A stretch of DNA of 64,000 nucleotides from Chelydra serpentina (lineage: Eukaryota > Chordata > Testudines > Chelydridae), in NCBI GenBank assembly GCA_037349315.1, contig JBAIAC010000033.1, forward strand, positions 21,532,001 to 21,596,000, written 5' to 3'. The notes under the pieces are model-generated. The model was not told where the DNA came from. It ran no database searches and saw nothing but the letters and a program-made list of their open reading frames with translations. The position numbers and the translations under genes are program-made. Shown here in pieces: positions 12,291-22,300 of this stretch (position 1 is its first letter; every line of letters starts with the position of its first letter).

Positions 12291-12395
12291 TCTGGAAATC
12301 ATAATACCTAGAAAAACAGACCTAATAATCAGTAGCTCCAGTTCATATATTTATTGGGGGAGGAGTGGGGCAAATTCCAGTCCACTGTCAAGGAC

Positions 12396-12580
12396 AGTGG
12401 GGGGAGGGATAGCTCAGTGGTTTGAGCATTGGCCTGCTAAACCCAGTGTTGAGTGTTCAATCCTTGAGGGGGCCATTTAGGGATCTGGGGCAAAAAATTG
12501 GGGATTGGTCCTGCTTTGAGCAGGGGGTTGGACTAGATGACCTCCTAAGGTCCCTTCCAACCCTGATATTCTATGATTCT
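12396..12580 (+). mobile_element. tRNA-derived SINE with CR1 tail (turtle Cry/Pol III type)
   Basis: A 185-bp SINE. The 5' tRNA-related head has an A box TAGCTCAGTGG (12410-12420) and a degenerate B box GTTCAATCC (12455-12463). A tRNA-unrelated middle follows (GGGGGCCATTTAGGGATCT). From about 12502 the tail is the CR1 3' end, nearly identical to 19432-19500 and finishing in the ATTCTATGATTCT repeat. A 6-bp duplication AAGGAC flanks it (12390-12395 and 12581-12586). It would be transcribed by RNA polymerase III and mobilised by CR1 reverse transcriptase recognising the shared tail. This composite is characteristic of cryptodiran turtles. Confidence 0.92.
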
Positions 12581-12784
12581 AAGGACCCTTTTCTGGTCTC
12601 TGCAGATCCTGTCTCTCCCTCAGCTGGGGAGACTCCCCTCTTTCTTGCCCACATGGTGCACAAGCCAGTGCTACCAGGAGTCAAGTTCTCAGTGGACTCC
12701 CCTGCACTCTGCCATACTGACACAGGTGCCCTGTGTACCAAACTGCAGTACCATTGTGACTGTCTGTCCTTCTGTCTGAACAGC

Positions 12785-12819
12785 ATGAGAGGTCCTGGGT
12801 TCAAATTCCAAAGAAGCCC
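12785..12819 (+). pseudogene. tRNA-Pro-like 3' half (unit A)
   Basis: ATGAGAGGTCCTGGGTTCAA followed by ATTCC and AAGCCC matches the variable loop, T arm (B box GGGTTCAAATTCC) and acceptor end of a proline tRNA. The 5' half is not recognisable, so it cannot fold as a tRNA. Confidence 0.55.
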
Positions 12820-12926
12820 TTGCAAAAGCATGATTTTTCCCTCTAACTTTACATTTTTGGGCTACCTTTGGCTGCTCATTTTTCAAAAAAACAGTATGGA
12901 ATGTGTGTTGCACTGCATTCAAATAT

Positions 12927-12998
12927 GGCTTGTTGGTCTAGGGGTATAATTCTTGTTTCAGGTTTGAGCAGGTTCTGTTCCAAATCTCAGACAAGTCC
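12927..12998 (+). pseudogene. tRNA-Pro-like pseudogene (unit B)
   Basis: GGCTTGTTGGTCTAGGGGTA closely matches the acceptor and D arm of vertebrate tRNA-Pro (A box GTTGGTCTAGGGGTATAAT). The anticodon loop reads TTCAGGT, which puts CAG rather than a Pro anticodon in the normal position. The T arm (TCTGTTCCAAATCTCAG) has lost the B-box consensus. Pol III activity and charging with proline are therefore unlikely. Confidence 0.75.
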
Positions 12999-13105
12999 TT
13001 ACATACGCCTGGTTTGTTGCTGTAGACTTACAATTTTTGCACTAGTTTTGCCTGTGTTTTTTTCAAATGTCATGTGAAATGGTGGCTACCCAGTCACCTG
13101 AAAGT

Positions 13106-13177
13106 GGCTTGTTGCGTAGTGGTATGATTTTCATTTCAGATCTGCAAGTCTTAGTGTCCAAATTCCTGTCAAGCCCC
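13106..13177 (+). pseudogene. tRNA-Pro-like pseudogene (unit C)
   Basis: 72 nt starting GGCTTGTTGCGTAGTGGTAT and ending GTCAAGCCCC, the length and end pairing of a proline tRNA (GGCTTG with CAAGCC). The anticodon stem is mismatched, the loop again reads TTTCAG and the T loop has GTGTCCAAATT in place of GGTTCAAAT. It shares the T-T-C-A-G anticodon-loop change with unit B, so the change preceded the tandem duplication. Confidence 0.7.
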
Positions 13178-13299
13178 TGTAAAGGCTAGTATTTGTCCTG
13201 TATATTACAAATTTGGGCTATTTTTGCCTGTGTGCTCCCCCCGCCCAAACAAAATCACATAGAATGATGGTCACAGTAGGGTCTGAATATGACTTACTT

Positions 13300-14329
13300 T
13301 TTGGGGGAGGGAGCACCTCCGCTTCCGGTTCCTCACAGATGGCTGCAATCTCAGGTGGTGGAGGTGAGAGCTCTGCCTTCCTTCCTCTCTTTCTTTCTCT
13401 GAGTGACTGTGATATCCTGGATAGCCTATCTATGGCAGAACACCAGCAATATTTGGAGCTTTTGCTTCTTATCAAGGGCTCCTTCCTGAAGTGGAAAAGT
13501 CTTTCCAAAAGATAATCACCCTGCCTGGATATGGGTTATCAAAATTAGTTTAGCTGGAGCAACTCTATGTTTCTCCCACTTCTCAAAGGGCGAGTGGTGC
13601 CAAGAACTTCCCAAAACATCCCACCTGAATCTGGGGGAAGAAGAGGCCGCTAAGCAAGGGAGAAGGCAATTGATGGGGTGAGGGGAGGAATGGTAACCTG
13701 TCTATAAAAGGAAACGTGCTCTAACTGCTCATAAAAGCAGGGCAATGTGGATATTACAACCTGTCCATTAGAGACCTGGTCAATGTGAGAACCTACCAAA
13801 AAGATCTTTCTTTCTTTCTTTCTCTCTCACAGACACAGTTACCTCCCTATGCACAAAGGAAGTTTTTGCTTTCCTAATTCAGGTGCATAATATTACTCAT
13901 TTCTTCAGATGCAAGCAATATTTTGATGTCAGAAAATCAAGTAACCTCCCAACATGGGTTCATATTGAACAAAAACTATTCTATCCCAGCTCCATCTTTT
14001 GCTGTTTAGGATTCATTTATTATAGGCATTCTCATGCCCAATTTCCAGCTGTTGTAGCTATTAGACAAGTATGGTCACATACCTAACCACCAAACTTAAA
14101 TTCCACACTTCTGTTTTATGGGGAAATTACATTCTTTGTATTCAGAATAAACCCTTACTTTTGAAAAAACTGGGAAGGGAGGGAATTACTACTTTGTCAC
14201 AATTAATCCACCACAATGTCATTAAATCATCTGCAGATGTACAAGATTTAAAGTCATTAAGTCTTCCGTAAACGTCCAAGAGCTGCTTTCTGGATATGCT
14301 TGCAGCTGAAGTGTCTGACTGAGCATCAC
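13300..14329. other. gene-free stretch
   Basis: No gene is supported. A slightly GC-richer block (13310-13520) has open frames on both strands but no matching splice sites or known domain. A short CTTT/CTCT microsatellite lies at 13806-13830. Confidence 0.5.
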
Positions 14330-14475
14330 TTTGGCCCCATTGTGCTTACTCAGTTTGCAGATGACACTAAACTGGGAGGAGTGGTTGATACGCTGGAGGG
14401 TAGGGACAGGATACAGAGGGACTTAGACAAATTAGAGGATTGGACCAAAAGAAATTTGGCCCCATTGTGCTTACT
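14330..14475 (+). mobile_element. 104-bp internal CR1 fragment flanked by exact 21-bp direct repeats
   Basis: An exact 21-bp direct repeat (14330-14350 and 14455-14475, beginning TTTGGCCCCATTGTGCTTAC) brackets 104 bp that match the CR1 reverse-transcriptase region at 18618-18720 with a single visible substitution. The matching part encodes FADDTKLGG and the following residues. The insert lacks both CR1 ends, and its 3' end stops inside ORF2, far from the CR1 terminal repeat. Deleting one repeat plus the insert gives a clean pre-insertion site. This is not standard CR1 retrotransposition. Internal priming or double-strand-break repair using CR1 RNA or DNA as template would explain it. Confidence 0.9.
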
Positions 14476-15484
14476 TTTAAGAGAGATGGAAAAATAAGAC
14501 AGGCCAGTAGAGGTCATGTATTAATATCTTATTAAACTTTCTGAAGAGAAAATAGCTGACTCAAGGTCTCTGAGAGGCTGACCCTGGAATGTCCATACAC
14601 CTCACAACGTAATACCATAGGACACAATCCTAAACCATCAACTATGGATCAGCATTGAAGACCCAATCCAACTCCCATTGAAATCAATAGAAAGATTCTC
14701 ACTGAAATCAGTGGGAACAGGATCAGAGCCCTAGGTTAGATCCAGCAAAAGCTTTAGGTTGTACAAGAACCCATCCTGCTTATATAAAATAGGTACAAAA
14801 GGTGATGATAAATGCTGGCTTTCCAGGAAGACCATAGGCTCCTTGATTAACATGATTTAATCAGACCAGGTAAAGCAGGAGCAAATACAGGACCCTTGCG
14901 GTAAGTGGTTGTCTGTAGTGTGTGTTTGGGGGTACTTGTGTCTGTCTGTTTGTTCATTCATTTGTTTGTTTGCAGGACCGTCTCTGTGGCTGGCAGTTGG
15001 AAGCTGTGAGCTTCTACACCAGGGGGCGGGGCTAATCAATCAGGCAGGCCAGGGCTTTATAAAGCAGTGAGCAAGCGACCAGGGAGCTTTGTGACCAGGA
15101 GCTGCAAACGGGAGTTTGAGAGGGAGTTTGGAAGGGGAGTGCGAAGGGGGCAAGCTTTCCTTGCCATTCCTAACTCCTTTAACCCAAACTAAAGGCAGAG
15201 GCAGAGCAACCAGGGGGCTGCAGACGGGGGAGTGAGTATCTGTTGTGGGGACAGTTTGACCGTGTGCTTGATTGTTTGATTGCCTGTTTGAATAGTGTGA
15301 ATTGGGAGTGCTTTGTTCCAGGCTCTTCTAAAAAGACGGTCAGTCAGCTGCGAACCAGCTGAGCAGCGAATAGCAGAGAAGCAAACAGGTGGAGTTAGCC
15401 TGGGAGTTCTCCTGGAGAGAGCCTACTGCGGCATCCCCCTTGCAGGTTTCCCTGAGTAGCTTCTGCCACAAGTGAGGAAACTCT

Positions 15485-16003
15485 TTGAAGGAAGGGACTA
15501 CGGATGCTGAGCGATCCGCTGTCGTGACCTGCACAGGATGTGCCATGTTTGTCTTTCTTCCACAGGATAGAAGCGACTTTGTCTGTACAAAGTGCAAGCT
15601 GATCTCCATATTGGAGGAGAAGATTCAAGGTCTGGAGAAACGAGTATCAACCCTGCGTTCCATAAAAGAAAATGAGGAGTTCCTGGATAGACGTCAGGAT
15701 AGGCTTCAGCGGGCACAGTGTTCTGAGGATTCAGAGCAGGCTACGCAGTGGGGACAGAAGGCCAGTGAGGATAATTGGCGGCATGTGACCTCCAGAAGAG
15801 GAAAGAGTATGAGACAAGTCCATGTACCAGAAACGCATATTCAGATGAGCAACCGTTTTCATGTTCTCTCCACAGGTACTAGTGCAGAGAGTGGAGTGAA
15901 TGATACATCTGAAGGAACAGAGCAGAAGGAGACTTCACTGACTGGAAGGCATGAGATGCACCGTCCTAGGGATGGGGGTTCCACGACCACCACTCCCAAG
16001 TGA
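15485..16003 (+). pseudogene. CR1 ORF1, N-terminal part
   Basis: First half of the CR1 ORF1 protein. A zinc-finger-like Cys pair cluster CTGC (about residue 17) and CTKC (about residue 35) is followed by a short coiled coil ISILEEKIQGLEKRVSTL, then a low-complexity polar linker. ORF1 proteins bind the LINE RNA. The frame ends at TGA 16001-16003, exactly where the esterase-like domain would start. A 2-nt insertion (or equivalent indel) around 16000 separates it from the downstream frame. The start is the first methionine after the 5' UTR and is uncertain. Confidence 0.8.
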
Positions 16004-16515
16004 GGAGGAGGGTGGGGGTGGTTGGGGACTCTCTCCTCAGGGGGACTGAGTCATCTATCTGCCGCCCTGACCGGGAAAACCGAGAGGTGTGCTGCTTGCC
16101 AGGGGCTAGGATTCATGATGTGACGGAGAGACTGCCGAGACTCATCAAGCCCTCAGATTGCTACCCCTTCCTGCTTCTCCACGTGGGCACCAATGATACT
16201 GCCAAGAATGACCTTGAGCGTATTACTGCAGACTACGTGGCTCTGGGAAGAAGGATAAAGGAGTTTGAGGCGCAAGTGGTGTTCTCGTCCATTCTCCCGG
16301 TGGCAGGAAAAGGCCGGGGTAGAGACCGTCGAATCGTGGAAGTCAACGAATGGCTACGCAGATGGTGTCGGAGAGAAGGGTTCGGATTCTTTGACCATGG
16401 GATGGTGTTCCAAGAAGAAGGAGTGCTAGGCAGAGATGGGCTCCACCTGACGAAGAGAGGGAAGAGCATCTTTGGAAGCAGGCTGGCTAACCTAGTGAGG
16501 AGGGCTTTAAACTAG
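16000..16515 (+). pseudogene. CR1 ORF1, SGNH esterase-like C-terminal domain
   Basis: Second half of ORF1, displaced in frame relative to 15485-16003. It has the SGNH-hydrolase blocks: VVGDSLLRG (catalytic Ser at about residue 11), LLHVGTNDTAK (block III Asn) and GRDGLHLTKRG (Asp-x-x-His of block V). An esterase domain is typical of CR1 ORF1. With the frame repaired it would be one protein of about 340 residues. It ends at TAG 16513-16515, and ORF2 follows after about 45 nt. Confidence 0.85.
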
Positions 16516-16559
16516 GTTCACCGGGGGAAGGAGACCAAAGCCCCGAGGTAAGTGGGGAA

Positions 16560-17312
16560 GTGGGATACCGGGAGGAAGCACAAGTAGGTGAGTGCAAGTG
16601 GGGAGGGCTCCTGCCCCATACTGGGACAGCAGGACGATCGGTGAGTTATCTTAAATGCCTATACACAAATGCAAGAAGCCTGGGGAACAAGCAGGGAGAA
16701 CTGGAAGTCCTGGCACAGTCAAGGAATTGTGATGTAATTGGAATAACAGAGACTTGGTGGGATAACTCACATGATTGGAGTACTGTCATGGATGGATATA
16801 AAGTGTTCAGGAAGGATAGGCAGGGCAGAAAAGGTGGGGGAGTTGCGTTGTATGTAAGAGAGCAGTATGACTGCTCAGAGCTCCAGTATGAAACTGCAGA
16901 AAAACCTGAGAGTCTCTGGATTAAATTTAGAAGTGTGAGCAACAAGGGTAATGTCGTGGTGGGAGTCTGCTACAGACCACCAGACCAGGGGGATGAGGTG
17001 GACGAGGCTTTCTTCCAGCAACTAACAGAAGTTACTAGATCACAGGCCCTGGTTCTCATGGGTGACTTTAATCACCCCGATATCTGCTGGGAGAGCAATA
17101 CAGCAGTCCACAGACAATCCAGGAAGTTTTTGGAAAGTGTAGGGGACAATTTCCTGGTGCAATTGCTGGAGGAACCAACTAGGGGAAAAGCTCTTCTTGA
17201 CCTGCTGCTCACAAACAGGGAGGAAATAGTAGAGGAAGCAATGGTGAGTGGAGAGAAGTGGATGGGAACCTGGGAGGCAGTGACCATGAGATGGTCGAGT
17301 TCAGGATCCTGA
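16560..17312 (+). pseudogene. CR1 ORF2, endonuclease part
   Basis: N-terminal apurinic-like endonuclease of ORF2. [11 protein letters not shown] (metal-binding Asn), GITETWW (catalytic Glu, about residue 64), [18 protein letters not shown] and [12 protein letters not shown] (catalytic Asp). The last endonuclease motif, SDH, lies in the other frame (17258 onward). A frameshift between about 17240 and 17260 therefore splits the nuclease, and this frame runs out into unrelated residues before its stop. No ATG is clear at the start; the frame is open from about 16560. Confidence 0.88.
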
Positions 17313-19423
17313 CACAAGGAAGAAAGGAGAGCAGTAGAATACAGAGCCTGGACTTCAGAAAAGCAGACTTTGACTCCCTCAGGGAACTGATGGGCAAGGT
17401 CCCCTGGGAGAATAACATGAGGGGGAAAGGAGTCGAGGAAAGCTGGCTGTATTTTAAAGAATCCTTATTGAGGTTGCAGGAACAAACCATCCTGATGTGT
17501 AGAAAGAAAAGTAAATATGGCAGGCGACCAGCTTGGCTTAACAGTGAAATCCTTGCTCGTCTTAAACACAAAAAAGCAGCTTACAAGAAGTGGAAGATTG
17601 GACAAATGACCAGGGAAGAGTATAAAAATATTGTTCAGGCATGCAGGAATGAAATTAGGAAGGCCAAATCACACTTGGAGTTGCAGCTAGCTGGAGATGT
17701 TAGGAGTAACAAGAAGGGTTTCTTCAGGTATGTGAGCAACAAGAAGAAAGTCAAGGAAAGTGTGGGCCCCTTGCTGAATGAGGGAGGGAACCTAGTGACA
17801 GAGGATGTGGAGAAAGCTAGTGTACTCAATGCTTTTTTTGCCTCTGTCTTCACAGACAAGGTCAGCTCCCAGGCGGCTGCACTCCGCAGCACGGTATGGG
17901 GAGGAGGTGACCAGCCCTCTGTGGAGAAAGAAGTAGTTTGGGACTATTTAGAAAAGCTGGATGAACACAAGTCCATGGGGCCGGATGCACTGCATCCGAG
18001 GGTGCTAAAGGAGTTGGCCGATGTGATTGCAGAGCCATTGGCCATTATCTTTGACAAATCATGGCAATCAGGGGAGGTCCCGGACGACTGGAAAAAAGCT
18101 AATGTAGTGCCTATCTTTAAAAAAGGGAAGAAGGAAGATCCGGGGAACTACAGGCCAGTCAGTCTCACCTCAGTCCCTGGAAAAATCATGGAACAGGTCC
18201 TCAAGGAATCAATTCTGAACCACTTAAAGGAGGGGAAAGTGATCAGGAACAGTCAGCATGGATTCACCAAGGGCAAGTCATGCCTGACTAACCTAATTGC
18301 CTTCTATGATGAGATAACTGGCTCTGTGGATGAGGGGAAAGCAGTGGATGTGCTATTTCTTGACTTTAGCAAAGCTTTTGATACAGTCTCCCACAGTGTT
18401 CTTGCCAGCAAGTTAAAGAAGTATGGGCTGGATGAATGGACGGTAAGGTGGATAGAAAACTGGCTGGATGGTCGTGCTCAACGGGTAGTGATCAATGGCT
18501 CCATGTCTAGTTGGCAGCCGGTATCAAGTGGAGTGCCCCAAGGGTCGGTGCTGGGGCCAGTTTTGTTCAATATCTTCATCAACGATCTGGAGGATGGTGT
18601 GGACTGCACCCTTAGCAAGTTTGCAGATGACACTAAACTGGGAGGAGAGGTTGATACGCTGGAGGGTAGGGACAGGATACAGAGGGACTTAGACAAATTA
18701 GAGGATTGGACCAAAAGAAATCTGATGAGGTTCAACAAGGACAAGTGCAGAGTCGTGCACTTAGGACGGAAGAATCCCATGCACTGCTACAGACTAGGGA
18801 CCGAATGGCTGGGCAGCAGTTCTGCAGAAAAGGACCTAGGGGTTACAGTGGACGAAAAGCTGAATATGAGTCAACAGTGTGCCCTTGTTGCCAAGAAGGC
18901 TAACGGCATTTTGGGCTGTATAAGTAGGGGCATTTCCAGCAGATCGAGGGACGTGATTATTCCCCTCTATTCGGCACTGGTGAGGCCTCATTTGGAGTAC
19001 TGTGTCCAGTTTTGGGCCCCACACTACAAAAAGGATGTGGATAAATTGGAAAGAGTCCAACGGAGGGCAACAAAAATGATTAGGGGGCTGGAGCACATGA
19101 CTTATGAGGAGAGGCTGAGGGAACTGGGATTGTTTAGCCTGCAGAAGAGAAGAGTGAGGGGGGATTTGATAGCTGCTTTCAACTACCTAAAAGGGGGTTC
19201 CAAAGAGGATGGATCTAGACTGTTCTCAGTGGTAGAAGATGACAGAACAAGGAGTAATGGTCTCAAGTTGCAGAGGGGGAGGTTTAGGTTGGATATTAGG
19301 AAAAACTTTTTCACTAGTAGGGTGGTGAAGCACTGGAATGGGTTACCTAGGGAGGTGGTGGAATCTCCTTCTTTAGAGGTTTTTAAGGTCAGGCTTGACA
19401 AAGCCCTGGCTGGGATGATCTAG
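17258..19423 (+). pseudogene. CR1 ORF2, reverse-transcriptase part
   Basis: A 721-codon frame with the end of the endonuclease ([10 protein letters not shown], carrying the SDH motif), then the non-LTR reverse transcriptase: [55 protein letters not shown] (first catalytic Asp), [20 protein letters not shown] and [11 protein letters not shown] (catalytic Asp pair at residues 457-458). The CR1 C-terminal domain follows ([19 protein letters not shown] and on to DKALAGMI). It has no internal stop over about 2.1 kb. The enzyme nicks target DNA and copies the LINE RNA at the nick, but this copy is split by the upstream frame break. Confidence 0.93.
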
Positions 19424-19509
19424 TTGGGGTTGGTCCTGCTTTGAGCAGGGGGTTGGACTAGATGACCTCCTGAGGTCCCTTCCAACCCTGAGATTCTATG
19501 ATTCTATGA

Positions 19510-22292
19510 TTTTCCCCAAAGTAAAAGGGCTTTTTGAAGGATGTGTGTTATTATAGTCCATTTCATTTTGCATACAAATATGTTGTTAAGGTCTGAGATG
19601 TTCATACTGGCTTAAATTCATCCCAGCACAGGGCCAATGCACCAGTTATGTCCCAATCATATTCTGAAGTCTTGGATGGACTGACTATGCTGCCACACCA
19701 GTTTTAAGTTGACATTATTCCCTCAAAGTCAATGGAATCAGACCAGTATAAAAATAGTGTTGATAAGCACTGGTAATCACACACCAGTAAAACTCAAATG
19801 GAGAATCAACCTTGCACTGGTCATCTTCACAGGATTGGAGGGCACCCATTGGGACTTAAAACATAAGTAAAAACGGGCCTCCTGGAATAGAAAGTCTGGA
19901 TACTTCAAGCAATGTTTATGGCTAAGTTTCTAGTTTTATAAAGATAGAAATCCAAAAGAGTTATCTCCATCTAGCTGTTATGTCTTGTCTTTTAGATTGT
20001 AAGTGCTTTGGGACAGGGCCCAAATGTTCCTATATGTATTGTATCACACCTAGCACAACGGGCCTCAACATAGTTGGCGTCTAAGTGCTACCACAATATC
20101 TGTCCTCATTACTAAATAATAATAAATAAATAATAGTCTCAAAACATGGAGGACTGGTACAATAGTCTAGCAAATATGAAGCTAACATATAAGCAATGAG
20201 AAGAACTTGTGAAGTTCCACATAGTCATGCTTTTCTTCCTCATTCGTTTCCTGCTGTCTTGTTTCCCATATCTTGCTCCTTTCTTCTCTCTTCCTCTAAT
20301 GTGGAAAAAATATATGAATTATTGCCCAATAGGATGGTTTTGTTCTCGCCTAGATTGTTATGGGTTTTCTATTCTTTTTCTGCTGACTATATAAAAAAAG
20401 TTTCAAAAACTCAAAAAAACATTAAATTACATACACAAAAGAACACATATTCTAGAAATTCAAGAACAGAATAGAATTAGAATAAATATTCTAGAATATA
20501 TTTTCCATTCTTCAGAAGCACAGTATCTGTGTTTTTTCTCTGCTGGACAGTAGTTCAAGTTTATAGCATCATAAGAATCCCAGTCATTGTGCCCAGTCAA
20601 TCATGGGACAATGTTTTGCTTTTAACACCAGGCAACAACTAGTTTATTGGGTCATTGTAATAGCCAGAGATGGAGTCATACTCTGCATTAAACAGGCCAA
20701 ATTTGATGCTAACTTACCTCCACCATGCAAGCCGAGCGAAGCCAGTTGGATTGCATGAGGTGTGAGGTCTGAATTTCAGTTGGCTCAGGGTATCTCAGCT
20801 CTAGTAGCCCTTTCCCAGAATGGGCAGCAAAAATTGGGGGTTTCCCCTTTAAAAGAGAGAATACAAGACCTATTTTTAGAATGCGTGAATGTGCCACTCA
20901 AAAGCTGCCTTTGTTCAAAGAGGCAATTCATATATTAGGCTCATATCTGGCACTCCTCACTCAGGCAAAACTCCCATTGAGTCAAACTCTGCACATTTAC
21001 ACTCATATGAATCTGGAGTAACTCTATTTACTTTTCCGTTTAGTATTCCTCCAGATTTACATCAGTGTACCAGAAAATTTTTGGTCTCGAATAAACAATA
21101 AGTAAGAAAAGGAGAATACGGCTTTTGCTTTTTTCTAAGATTCCTTCTCAGTACAACTGAAATTTTTAATCCACTAGTTAAACTTCTCTTTATGACCAAC
21201 ATTGGCAATATATATATACAATTCTATAGCACAACATACATTCAAACACATTTCAACTATTTTGCTTTAAATTAATCTGTATTCAATGGAGTAATATTCA
21301 GACACATTTACTGAAAATCTTTCTTAGATACTTAAAAGGGTGAGAGTAACGTGACTTTATTTTATAAGGCATGAATGTCACATTTTTCTTCAAGTGAAAA
21401 GTATATAAAAATATAGGGTATCTGATTATTGTATTCACTGACATTTTTGTAAGTTTAATTTGATATTTCCCCCCCCCCTCACCCAGGAATAGACTAACCT
21501 TTACTAAGACTCACCTTTAAGAATGTTCATTCCAGCTCTTCTGTGCATCTGGTGGCTGCCTGGCTTTTCCCTCCTATTGCTATGTCCATCTGGCTAGCAT
21601 TTTTTCCCCAAAATACTACAGGACCATTTTTTTCTAAGTTTGTACAGAAGAAGCTAGACCACCCTTTGAAATATGTATTTCAAGGATATAACTTGTACCC
21701 TTGTGTCAGCAGATCTAAAATCTCAAGTGTTATGTCACAAGTCATAAATGGCATGTGACAGAAGAAGTCAGCAAAGGAATATATTATATTCTCCTCGCAT
21801 ATCTAGCCAAAGTCTGTCAGAGTTAGGGGATCTGGCTATTTTCCAGATATTTTTTCTCCCAGTGGGATTCACCTTTACTTAATCTAAGAGAACAAGCCTG
21901 ACAGCCATAGTTGTTTACTATTTAGCTTTCTGAGAACATGTAAGGCCAAAGTTTCTGTTGCTGCTACTTCAATGATGTCAAGAGTTACACCAGCAGAGAA
22001 TTTGGCTTCTCGGATATGATCCGACAGCATCAACTTCAATGAGACAAGAACAGAAGCAGACACTTAAACTGCAACATGAATCATTATTTGAATGCATAAC
22101 ACATGCAAAGCCAAAACAGTAGTCCAATCAACATCAGTTCTTTAAAGCTTGATTCTAATATCTCTGATTTCCTCACTGGTTGTCCTGGGCCACGTGACAA
22201 ATATTTATCAAATACTTTGGGGACAAAATCCTCTAGGGTGTAATATAGTGTCTGGCTAAGGAAATTCTAATTATACACCCACTTGCACAAAG
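19510..22292. other. gene-free stretch
   Basis: No gene is supported. 19600-19880 has pieces of the palindromic CATTGACTTCAATG-type repeat, 19985-20140 is a LINE/SINE tail (listed), and the remainder is A/T-rich without recognised features. A C-run lies at 21470-21478. Confidence 0.5.
19985..20140 (+). mobile_element. MIR/L2-like SINE 3' tail
   Basis: TTAGATTGTAAGTGCTTTGG, GACAGGGCCC, CACCTAGCACAACGGG and CTAAGTGCTACCACAATA, ending in an AATAATAAATAAATAA-type tail, are the conserved 3' portion of an old MIR/L2-tailed SINE common in reptiles. The tRNA head is not visible. Confidence 0.6.
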
Positions 22293-22300
22293 TCATAGAC

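Larger units (their letters stand above)
12785..13300 (+). repeat. tandem array of about 179-bp units, each with a tRNA-Pro-like pseudogene
   Basis: Three consecutive units, each a tRNA-Pro-like stretch followed by a related spacer of about 107 bp. Equivalent tRNA 3' ends fall at about 12819, 12998 and 13177, a period of 178-179 bp. The spacers share recurring words such as TTTTGCCTGTGT and a TTACAATTTTTG-like motif. A fourth unit seems to begin near 13285 and fades out. This is tandem duplication of a tRNA locus including its flank, followed by decay, rather than three independent retroposed copies. Confidence 0.75.
14970..19509 (+). mobile_element. near full-length CR1 LINE retrotransposon
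   Basis: About 4.5 kb. A GC-rich 5' untranslated region from roughly 14970 (exact start uncertain), ORF1 (15485-16515, one frame break), ORF2 (16560-19423, one frame break) and a short 3' untranslated region ending in ATTCTATGATTCTATGATT at 19509. The 3' segment GGTTGGACTAGATGACCTCC is shared with the SINE at 12396. CR1 elements move by target-primed reverse transcription and are usually 5'-truncated, so a copy this long is uncommon. Only two disabling changes are obvious, implying recent activity in this lineage. Confidence 0.93.

Noticed and set aside
13213..13515. 100-codon plus-strand frame starting near a GC-richer block (MAAISGGGGE...)
   Set aside because: Considered as a first exon. 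No following exon, conserved domain or promoter could be identified, and the opposite strand is equally open.
18478..19401. Antisense frames of 72-100 codons over the CR1
   Set aside because: Shadows of CR1 ORF2 on the other strand.
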